Source: a bacterium
GTDB lineage: Bacteria > JACRDZ01 > JAQUKH01
Assembly (NCBI GenBank): GCA_028719205.1
Contig: JAQUKH010000001.1
Location: forward strand, 124,001-188,000
Length of the DNA: 64,000 nt
Direction of reading: 5' to 3'
The translations under genes and the position numbers were made by a program. This document shows, one piece after another, positions 33,966-41,591 of the stretch (positions within the stretch are counted from its first letter, which is position 1; each line of letters opens with the position of its first letter). Below the pieces are notes generated by a model. The model was given only the letters and a program-made list of their open reading frames with translations. It searched no databases and was not told the DNA's origin.

Positions 33966-33989
33966 CTATAGTTTATTTATGGTTTACCT
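33959..33989. promoter_or_regulatory. Candidate BirA operator overlapping the bioB -35 box
   Basis: TTGTCAACT (33959-33967) and GGTTTACCT (33981-33989) each match 7 of 9 positions of the half-sites TTGTAAACC and GGTTTACAA of the known bacterial BirA box. The spacer is 13 bases, one or two shorter than the usual 14-15. The left half-site covers the -35 hexamer, so bound BirA would block RNA polymerase. BirA with a helix-turn-helix is encoded in the same operon. Confidence 0.55.
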
Positions 33990-34000
33990 AAAATTAATTC

Positions 34001-34029
34001 TTGACATAAATATTAAAATGGTCTAATCT
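34001..34029 (+). promoter_or_regulatory. Promoter of the plus-strand exported protein, near-leaderless
   Basis: TTGACA (34001-34006), a 17-base spacer and a weaker -10 TAATCT (34024-34029) precede the ATG at 34040 by only 10 bases. The predicted leader is 3-4 bases with no room for a ribosome site. The BirA-like box lies 12 bases upstream of this -35. Confidence 0.45.
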
Positions 34030-34039
34030 CTACAAAATA

Positions 34040-35257
34040 ATGAGATATATTTTATTACATACAATCTTGTTTACATTTCTGATAAACGCCGCTTTTTCAT
34101 CAGATCTTTCCGTTATTCAAACAAACAAAATTTCTCAAATTCAGCTTGCTTTAGCTGATAACAAATTAGATTTAAGATCTTTTAAAATTAATTTAGCCGG
34201 CAGGATCTTAAATCAGCCTATTATCCTGACCCCTGAAAATCTTGGAGAATGGGGAAAGATCTATTTTGAGGTTATTCCGCCTGATAACTATTCTTCAACG
34301 TTAAGTATTGACATATCCATAGATGCGGTTACATTCCGGAAAACCTCAAAAAATTCATTCTATTTTGAATTTGAGCCTGAAGATAATAAAACATATATAA
34401 TTACTATGCGTGTTTTAACAAATGATAACGCGGAAATAAGAACATTCAGGGAATATCCGATAACTTTTATAAGATTCCCTGAAAAACATTATTCTCAGCT
34501 CATAAAGAATATTATTACAATAGCATTTAACAATAAAGATCCTTCTGCTTTTTTAAAACATCTTTCAAACACGTATACTGACCCTGAAAATAACCGTTAT
34601 GATGAAATAGAAGACAAATTAAACCTGGAATTTAAAAAATATAGTAATATTAAATTCACAATAAAAAATTTTGAAATCAGCAGATTGGATTCGGTAAAAT
34701 TCAAGGTAACGTTTGAATGGACCAAATCATATGAAAAAAATGATGGAAATAATATTGAAAATATATTTGGAAAATCAATTTTTATTTTTGAAAATGACCT
34801 TATAATTCAAACAAGCGGTGACTCAATATTTATGGATTCATCTGTAAATAAGCAATTATCTGCGAATTCCGGGGTGCTTAAAGGCGGAACCGTTAATCTG
34901 ACGCCGAATGAATCTTTTGAATTTTTAACAGAAACATTTTATAAAAATGACAGGTTTAAAGGCGATATAGCAGTAAAAAAAGACGGTAATTTTTTATCAT
35001 TATACGTTCCCGGAGGCGTGATACAGGATATGGGAATAACAGCATTATCGGAAATCAAAGAGGCACCTGAGACTGGATATTCAGAAGAAACACAGGTGAT
35101 CATTGGGCACAGCTATTGTCTCCGGAATAATAACAATAGATTCGCAAAACTTCAAATTACTTATGTTGAAGGCTCCGAAATCGGACAAACCTCCGTTCTT
35201 GTCAGTATAAATTGGATCTATCAGGAAAAAGAATGCAGGATATTAAGGCCTCAATAA
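34040..35257 (+). CDS. Exported protein of unknown function with a possible NTF2-like middle domain
   Basis: The family is not recognised. The 405-residue product has an N-terminal signal peptide (MRYILLHTILFTFLINAAFS, cleavage after ~20). A beta-rich segment follows (~20-150). A stretch at ~152-265 begins QLIKNIITIAFNNKDPSAFL and then reads like an NTF2/SnoaL-type cone fold (helix, SNTYTDPENNRYDEIEDKL, long strands, GKSIFIFENDLII). The C-terminal ~140 residues have no visible motif. It is one of only two plus-strand genes, and its stop overlaps the convergent dockerin gene by 7 bases. A periplasmic or surface role is inferred from the signal only. Confidence 0.7.
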   Translation: MRYILLHTILFTFLINAAFSSDLSVIQTNKISQIQLALADNKLDLRSFKINLAGRILNQPIILTPENLGEWGKIYFEVIPPDNYSSTLSIDISIDAVTFRKTSKNSFYFEFEPEDNKTYIITMRVLTNDNAEIRTFREYPITFIRFPEKHYSQLIKNIITIAFNNKDPSAFLKHLSNTYTDPENNRYDEIEDKLNLEFKKYSNIKFTIKNFEISRLDSVKFKVTFEWTKSYEKNDGNNIENIFGKSIFIFENDLIIQTSGDSIFMDSSVNKQLSANSGVLKGGTVNLTPNESFEFLTETFYKNDRFKGDIAVKKDGNFLSLYVPGGVIQDMGITALSEIKEAPETGYSEETQVIIGHSYCLRNNNNRFAKLQITYVEGSEIGQTSVLVSINWIYQEKECRILRPQ

Positions 35258-38214
35258 CTTTTTCCGAAACTGTTTCCTAAAATATACAGATCACTTCCGT
35301 CTATTATTTTATCTTTATTCAGGTCAGCTTTCGGATTCCAGGTGCTTTCTCCCTGCGTTTTACCGAATGAAGATCCAAAAATAGAAAGATCCTCGCCATC
35401 TATGATATGATTTAAATTAAGGTCTGATATTTCTATTGAATTCAAAAAGTAAATATTATCCCATTCAACAATTATACTGAAATCGCGTTTTGAATCTCCG
35501 TCCTGCCAATCAATCGCGTAATCTTTTATACCTGCCATATCTATTTTTTTATCTTCTTTTTTATCATAAAGAATTACGCGAAAATTAAGCGGCGGATTAA
35601 TAACATCCCAGGATAAGGTTGTTTTATCTTTAACATTAGTTTCAATTACAAAATCAAAGTTTGTAATCTCTAAAGCGCCAAAATTCCCGCATGCACGGTA
35701 ATCAGTTCTATATCTTCCATTATCCTTCCCCCAATCTGAATGAGGAAAATATAACGATACATAGCTTTCTACCGGAGGCGGTTCAGACAGATCATTGAAA
35801 TCATATCCGTTTTTCGCGCCGGGTAGAAATCCAAGATAATTTTCATTATCAATATAATTCTTTGACATTACTTTTAGTTTTAATCCCCACCCGTCATTTT
35901 TTACTTTACGGGAAGGTGAATTTACAGTCATTAAACCGGTGGCATTAGCGTCATATTTTGGGAAAACAATAGTTATATCTTTATCACTTCTATTTTTAAC
36001 CCAAAATCCAATATCCGGTGAAATAGTGGTAAGATCCAAATATGATCTTTTAGCGTTGGTAGTATCATAATCATATGTCAAAAACTGATTTTCAAGCCAG
36101 ATATTAGATGTATCAGTGACATATATCTCAACAGTATCTTGTTTAACCTTGATCTTTGAACTTGCAATTTGGTAAGCGAATGGATCAGCAATTTGCGTCC
36201 AACCGGGAGATAAAGAAATTGCAGAAACTTTATCAGGGTCAACAGAAGCACCGTTTACTTTAAGCGGTAACGTATCAGGTATATTATCTCCCTTAATTTT
36301 GAGCCAGAAAGCATCACCCGGATCAAAAGTTGTATCATAGTTATTAGAATATTCTTTTTTTGCGGTATTCCACCGGTAAACTCTTCTATCTTCCGATAAG
36401 CTTAACGCGTAATCAATATTTGAGCTGTCAAGGACCAATGGGAAGGAAACCATTTTCCATGTCCACGTAGGAAAAGGAACGGTATAACCGGCAACTTTAA
36501 CGCTCAAATTTCCCACAACTTCTTTTTTATTATCCGCCCAATCAGTCGCAATGATCTTGTAAGAAATTCCCCTGGGGGTAATATATTCTTTTGGAATTTT
36601 TATTGATTTTGTTAATTTCAGTATAGATAAACCTCCTTCCGTATATATTGGAACAAAGGCATTCTCACCTTCCCCGTTTTTCTTAACAAAAAATTCGCCT
36701 TTTGTTAAAGCGATATTGTCAGAGACAGTAACAGTTACATAAGAATCTTCACCGTTATTTAGTAAACCAAATAGATCAGTTCCTTCAATTTTAGGAACGG
36801 TAGTATCAAGGTTTAAATTAAGTGAAGTTACCGTTATAATTTTTGAATCTGATACTTTTGAGCCGTTATTATCTGTTACCCGGACTTTTGGATGATATGT
36901 ACCTGAGGAACCATAAATATATATAGCGGTATTTACATTATTATTTGTAAGATCGTATGTTCCGTTCCCGTCAAAATCCCATTCGTATAATGTAATTGAA
37001 CCGTCATAATCAACTGCATTTGCGGTAAAGTTAATAGTTAATGGGAATCCCCCCGTGTCATGATTTGACGTTATATTTACTGCAGGTGGAAAATTTCTTT
37101 GAGTATATTTTGTGTTTGATTTGGGAAATGGATAATTATAAAAAACTACGCCACAAGTTCCAAAACTATCAGAAGAATCATAAATGCAGTTATTGATTAT
37201 ACTATTATCAATAGTGCTCCACCAATTGTAATAAACAACATTTAAATCATTAGGCGAATTATTAACAAAATAATCGTTATTAACCGCACCTGTATCAAAA
37301 ATAAAGTTATTATATAAAGCATATATATTTGCGGAACTGCCTGTATTATAAATCCCTAATCCATCATTTGCGGAATTATAAGCAAGAGAACAACTGTCAA
37401 GAAAAAGTGTGCCATTATCGTTATATGCCGCACCACCATAATTAGCTTTATTATAATATAAGTTGCTTTCAAGAATATTAACCTGACTGTTATCTGATAA
37501 TAATATCCCGCCTCCGTTTTCAGTCATCAAGCCACAATTTCTTATTTCGCTGCTTGAAATAATAATTACCGAAGAAGGCGCGGCTTTAATTCCGTGTTTC
37601 GCATTTTCCAAAATTGAGTTACTTAAAAACCCGATTGAAGAAGTATCAAATAAAATCCCTTCCCAATCTCCCGTTTCTAAAGAAGTAAATCTTATAAAAT
37701 TATTGCTTTCACCGATGGCATATAGCGCACCCTTTACATTAAAATGCGCGCTCGAACTAAATTTCAGCTCTGAGCCTGCTCCAATTACTAAAACAGCGCC
37801 TGTATCTATTACAACATCCGAAGTAATAAAATATTCGCCGGGGATTAAATTAGCATAACCGGAAATTGTTCCTGATAAATTATTTATGGTCTGTTGTAAA
37901 GCAAATATTTCTGTTGTGTCTGCGCCAACATAATTTGTTCCACTATATACTTGTACTTTCGGATAATAAATTCCTACTGTATTATAAGTATAAACCGCCG
38001 TACTTTCCGTATTGCTTGTTTCATAAGCCCCATCTCCATCCAGATCCCATTCATAAATGTAAATCGCTGGGGCAGTAACTTCAACTCTAAAGTTTACTTG
38101 TAATGGGGCAACTCCGCTATTTTTGTCATACAACAAACTCACATCCACTGCGGATAATGGGGCTTGCAATAAGCTTAATATTGCTATGATTAATAAAATA
38201 TTTATTTTTTTCAT
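35251..38214 (-). CDS. Large exported PKD / beta-helix protein with C-terminal dockerin
   Basis: The frame is open to 38265, but the signal peptide MKKINILLIIAILSLLQAPL begins at ATG 38214, one base after the fecR-like stop, giving 987 residues. Domains in order: PKD 1 (~23-105, with YIYEWDLDGDG), a right-handed parallel beta-helix rich in N and S (~125-360), PKD 2 (~375-460, YEWDFDGNGTYD), a beta-rich region of unknown type (~480-900), and two dockerin Ca-binding repeats at the C-terminus (DLNLNHIIDGEDL and DLNKDKIIDGSDL, each followed by ..FG). Such proteins are cell-surface or secreted, and the dockerin predicts docking to a cohesin. A cohesin gene lies at 63641-64000. Confidence 0.85.
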   Translation of the reverse strand: MKKINILLIIAILSLLQAPLSAVDVSLLYDKNSGVAPLQVNFRVEVTAPAIYIYEWDLDGDGAYETSNTESTAVYTYNTVGIYYPKVQVYSGTNYVGADTTEIFALQQTINNLSGTISGYANLIPGEYFITSDVVIDTGAVLVIGAGSELKFSSSAHFNVKGALYAIGESNNFIRFTSLETGDWEGILFDTSSIGFLSNSILENAKHGIKAAPSSVIIISSSEIRNCGLMTENGGGILLSDNSQVNILESNLYYNKANYGGAAYNDNGTLFLDSCSLAYNSANDGLGIYNTGSSANIYALYNNFIFDTGAVNNDYFVNNSPNDLNVVYYNWWSTIDNSIINNCIYDSSDSFGTCGVVFYNYPFPKSNTKYTQRNFPPAVNITSNHDTGGFPLTINFTANAVDYDGSITLYEWDFDGNGTYDLTNNNVNTAIYIYGSSGTYHPKVRVTDNNGSKVSDSKIITVTSLNLNLDTTVPKIEGTDLFGLLNNGEDSYVTVTVSDNIALTKGEFFVKKNGEGENAFVPIYTEGGLSILKLTKSIKIPKEYITPRGISYKIIATDWADNKKEVVGNLSVKVAGYTVPFPTWTWKMVSFPLVLDSSNIDYALSLSEDRRVYRWNTAKKEYSNNYDTTFDPGDAFWLKIKGDNIPDTLPLKVNGASVDPDKVSAISLSPGWTQIADPFAYQIASSKIKVKQDTVEIYVTDTSNIWLENQFLTYDYDTTNAKRSYLDLTTISPDIGFWVKNRSDKDITIVFPKYDANATGLMTVNSPSRKVKNDGWGLKLKVMSKNYIDNENYLGFLPGAKNGYDFNDLSEPPPVESYVSLYFPHSDWGKDNGRYRTDYRACGNFGALEITNFDFVIETNVKDKTTLSWDVINPPLNFRVILYDKKEDKKIDMAGIKDYAIDWQDGDSKRDFSIIVEWDNIYFLNSIEISDLNLNHIIDGEDLSIFGSSFGKTQGESTWNPKADLNKDKIIDGSDLYILGNSFGKSY

Positions 38215-38215
38215 T

Positions 38216-39754
38216 CTATCTGGCCTTTTTATTAGCTTTATCCGGCGGCCCCGGCGGCAAATCATTTACTTTAAATTCCCTGAAATATCTCATCGATTTA
38301 TTACCTAACATATCTTCCAATTCTACAGAAACTTTCCAATTCCCATCAGCCTTTCTGCCAAGAAATTTATATGGTGTTACCGTTATTGCGTATTTTTTCA
38401 AACTATAATCATATTGCATAACTAATTGGAAGGAGCTCCCATTCTGGTGAAATAAAGTCAAATTTATATATTTTTTCATTTCTGAAAATTCATCGTCAGC
38501 TTCAACAGATATTTCAACTGATTCTTCTATATTAACCGGGTTTGGCGTAATATTAAAACTCGTTAAATTTGGAGGGCGCGTATCCAGATAAACCACCCTG
38601 GTTTCTCTGCTTTCATTTCCCGCTCCGTCAACAGCGCGAAATTCCAGGATATTTTTACCTTCATTAAGCATATAATTAGTATTAATAATACCTGCAATTA
38701 AATGAATTTCCTGCCCATTAATAAAAAATTTGAGTCCTTCCTTCGCAACGTCATATTTATAAATAGTCTGAATACTTTTTTCACCATCTTTATTAACAGA
38801 GGTAAAACTAAAATTTATATTCCCCCCCGTTGCCCTGTCAGTTACTAAACCGACTATTCTTAAATTTCTGTTATTTGTAGCCCTCTTTCCAAATTCAGAA
38901 GTTGTGACCTTAATTATTGGAGGAGAAGTATCTTCACCTGTATTTATTGTGAAATTAAAATTACCATTTTCATCTGATTTTGTTGTAAGCGATTGTCCTG
39001 TAGAAGAGACCATATTAATCGTATTCCCGGGATCTGCCTGGCCTTTTATACTTGCCACACCTTTATCATTTTCAACAGATAATATTTTTGGAGAATTAAT
39101 CTCCCCTTTTTTAATTAATTCTTCCTTTGCCTTTTCCAGATTTTCAAAACGTTCGAAATCAGAACCTGAAAGGACCCCGCTCCCGATAAAAGCTCCATCT
39201 ATACCGACCAGAAAATATTTATTTTCTTCAATTACCTGTTCCCCTCCCGTTTTTATCGAACGCACATAACCTAAACCGCTCTTCAGCCCGATCCATGTCT
39301 CTCCATTTGGCTCAACGTGGATAAATACCGTTGTTCCCCGGAAACCAACCAGCGCTACGGGCGTTTCTATCTCAAAAGTATCTCCCTTTTTTAATTTCTC
39401 AATTTTTCCGACCAGATCTCCGGCAAATAATTTAAAAGAAAATTTCTTTGTATTTGATTTATTATCCGTAAACAATTTTTGTATATCAAAAGTTGTATTT
39501 TCACCAATATTAAAGATACTGTCATCAGGAAGCCTTAATTCAACCTTAGTTTTAAGCCTTGTCCTGATGCGGTCTTTCGGATAAAGCATCATTTTAAGCT
39601 TAACATCTTCCCATTCTTGCTTTTGAGCTCTTTTTGCCTCAGCTTTACCTTCATAATAAATAAGCTGAGCTTCTTCTTTGGTTTCTTTTGCCGCAAATGA
39701 ATATACCATTGGCATTATCATCAAAACTAAAATAACAAATTTAATATTTCTCAT
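38216..39754 (-). CDS. FecR-domain exported protein with Ig-like repeats
   Basis: The 512-residue protein has a signal peptide (~1-21) and a FecR-type domain (~28-170, with DRIRTRLKTKVELRLPDDSI and TPVALVGFRGTTVFIHVEPN). These domains bind or sense at the envelope. Two or three bacterial Ig-like/filamin-like segments follow (~220-500; GQADPGNTINMVSSTGQSL and VDGAGNESRETRVVYLDT). No anti-sigma N-terminus or ECF sigma factor is present, so it is not a classical FecR regulator. AGGA precedes the ATG. It is probably co-transcribed with the dockerin protein and the upstream barrel and cyclase. Confidence 0.8.
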   Translation of the reverse strand: MRNIKFVILVLMIMPMVYSFAAKETKEEAQLIYYEGKAEAKRAQKQEWEDVKLKMMLYPKDRIRTRLKTKVELRLPDDSIFNIGENTTFDIQKLFTDNKSNTKKFSFKLFAGDLVGKIEKLKKGDTFEIETPVALVGFRGTTVFIHVEPNGETWIGLKSGLGYVRSIKTGGEQVIEENKYFLVGIDGAFIGSGVLSGSDFERFENLEKAKEELIKKGEINSPKILSVENDKGVASIKGQADPGNTINMVSSTGQSLTTKSDENGNFNFTINTGEDTSPPIIKVTTSEFGKRATNNRNLRIVGLVTDRATGGNINFSFTSVNKDGEKSIQTIYKYDVAKEGLKFFINGQEIHLIAGIINTNYMLNEGKNILEFRAVDGAGNESRETRVVYLDTRPPNLTSFNITPNPVNIEESVEISVEADDEFSEMKKYINLTLFHQNGSSFQLVMQYDYSLKKYAITVTPYKFLGRKADGNWKVSVELEDMLGNKSMRYFREFKVNDLPPGPPDKANKKAR

Positions 39755-39779
39755 TTTTTCCTATTCTTACCTCCCCCTT

Positions 39780-39800
39780 CCCCTCCTTGGCAAGGAGGGG
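39780..39800. repeat. Perfect 21-base GC-rich palindrome between barrel and fecR-like genes
   Basis: Two 10-base arms (CCCCTCCTTG and CAAGGAGGGG) flank a single G. The arms are far more GC-rich than the surroundings, and the right side continues ATTTAGGGGTGGTT. The layout is like the palindrome at 4111-4129. It looks like a dispersed palindromic element (REP-like). It is not a good terminator, because no T-run follows on either strand. Confidence 0.5.
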
Positions 39801-39812
39801 ATTTAGGGGTGG

Positions 39813-41591
39813 TTAAAACACCGCTGTTACTTCTCCGCCGATCTTACGGATAAAATAATCCAAACTGTCATTTTCATCATTATTATCCAATATACTATAT
39901 TTTAAACTAAATGATACATTTTGAGATATATAAAACTTTGACTCTATGTCGCGGCTGAACCTCTCTAAAACTTTGACGCCATTCTGGCTGGTATAATCAT
40001 ATTCCAGGTATGGGATCAAAACGCACTTATCTTTCCAAAGAACAATATTTGATTGAATATTCGCTAAATAATATATCTGTTTCTGGCCGAGATTTTTATA
40101 TTTAAAATAATTATAATTAAAATATGGCAGCAAACTGAGCCTGTCTTTTTTTATACCCCAATTCCACGAGACATACCCGGAATATCCTGAGTAATCATTT
40201 GTATTCAGCAGATTGTCTTTATATTTCGAATACTGAACATTATAAGTAACCCAGGTTTCCTCACTATATTCATCGCGAATAGTTACCGCGTAAGTATCAT
40301 CATTCGTATCTTTTTCATCAGGCCTGTTACCATTTTTAGTTGTATTTTTATATTTAAATTCAGTGTTTCCCGATTCAGGATAATATTTAAATTTATATTC
40401 CTGGATCCTGGTAACTGTAGTTGTTTCAATATCCGATTTATTCACATTATCATTATATTTTTCAAAATTTCCCACTAGAGAATATTTCTTTGACAAAATA
40501 AACTCATTTTCAAAGTCATAACCTTTTTTATCGGTTTCCAGATATGGATTTCCTTCACTGTGATAATTCGGATCAACTTTCTGGTAAATCATCTTTGTCA
40601 GCCATATTTTAGTTAAATAATTTATTTTGATGTTTGAAGCCTGATCCGTAAAAGTAGTATCCTTATCACCTTTCCGATATTTACTTTCCCCATATTCACT
40701 ATCTATCTTCAGCCTGTCATCTAAAAAATGAAAATGCCCATCAATCCCGATAATATCATTTTTCAACACCGGATACAAACTGGATGTTGAATCGACTGAT
40801 TGTGGATTTGGTATTGAGGACATATCATCTTTTGCCGAAATAATATTCGCTCCCGCATCAAAAAAACGGTTAAATTTATTTTCAACCCTTATGGCTGCCA
40901 TATGCTGGCTGAAATCTCCTTCCTTAACATCCAGGATATTATTGCCGTTACTATCCTCTCCCGGATCAATTATTGAGTTCCCGTTTCTGTCCTCTTTAAT
41001 AGGCTCTATTGCCTGTTGAGATTGCGCGACAAAAGCTTGAATAATCAGCCTCTCATTAAAAACTTTTTTAAATCCCAAACCTCGGACAGTTAAACCCTCT
41101 AAAGTAATACTTGAATAGCTTGGATAAAAATCACCCGCGTTAATTGTAACATCGCCTTTTACCGCCTCTAAACGAAAAGTATCAACAATAAGCCTCTTTT
41201 TCCAGGTACTAAAAGACAGATCAGCCAGATTCGATAGGTCCCACCCTGAATTTGTACCCATTAATAAATAACTTAACTTTTGGTTCAAACCTGAATAGTC
41301 TGTCCCGACTTCTTTCAGATTGTCATTCATCTTGATGTCTGTTAACGAATAAGTAAGGCTTCCAGCGATATTATATCTTTTAATGTTATACCAATCAGGT
41401 TGTTTTTGCAAAGCATCCGCAGTATCGCTTTTCATTTCCACAGCAGTTTCTTTCATCATAGTAGTGTCCACCGTTTCAACTGAATCTACCTGTGCCATAT
41501 CATTTTGCGCGCCGGAGGAATTAACTAATAGAACAGAAATGGATATAAAAACGGCAATAAAAGCCTTTTTATATTTTTTGTAGAAGCTCAT
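39813..41591 (-). CDS. Predicted outer-membrane beta-barrel protein
   Basis: I do not recognise a named family. The frame is open to 41630, but the signal peptide (MSFYKKYKKAFIAVFISISV) begins at ATG 41591, inside the cyclase end, giving 592 residues. After a spacer rich in D/T, alternating hydrophobic and polar strands run to a C-terminal Phe (GGEVTAVF), as expected for a BamA-folded barrel. A Ca-binding-like segment, DRNGNSIIDPGEDSNGNNIL, lies at ~200. The role may be a porin or surface receptor. The position after a CHASE2 cyclase suggests envelope sensing, which is inference. Confidence 0.65.
   Translation of the reverse strand: MSFYKKYKKAFIAVFISISVLLVNSSGAQNDMAQVDSVETVDTTMMKETAVEMKSDTADALQKQPDWYNIKRYNIAGSLTYSLTDIKMNDNLKEVGTDYSGLNQKLSYLLMGTNSGWDLSNLADLSFSTWKKRLIVDTFRLEAVKGDVTINAGDFYPSYSSITLEGLTVRGLGFKKVFNERLIIQAFVAQSQQAIEPIKEDRNGNSIIDPGEDSNGNNILDVKEGDFSQHMAAIRVENKFNRFFDAGANIISAKDDMSSIPNPQSVDSTSSLYPVLKNDIIGIDGHFHFLDDRLKIDSEYGESKYRKGDKDTTFTDQASNIKINYLTKIWLTKMIYQKVDPNYHSEGNPYLETDKKGYDFENEFILSKKYSLVGNFEKYNDNVNKSDIETTTVTRIQEYKFKYYPESGNTEFKYKNTTKNGNRPDEKDTNDDTYAVTIRDEYSEETWVTYNVQYSKYKDNLLNTNDYSGYSGYVSWNWGIKKDRLSLLPYFNYNYFKYKNLGQKQIYYLANIQSNIVLWKDKCVLIPYLEYDYTSQNGVKVLERFSRDIESKFYISQNVSFSLKYSILDNNDENDSLDYFIRKIGGEVTAVF

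Noticed and set aside
33911-34039. TPP- or biotin-type riboswitch before bioB
   Set aside because: The leader is ~20 bases; control is better explained by the BirA-like operator.
38904-39269. Plus-strand reading frame of 121 codons
   Set aside because: It is antisense to the FecR-domain gene and has no ribosome site or recognisable domain.
38216-39754. Classical FecR anti-sigma regulator of iron uptake
   Set aside because: There is no cytoplasmic anti-sigma segment, no adjacent ECF sigma factor and no TonB receptor; the protein is exported and carries Ig-like repeats.
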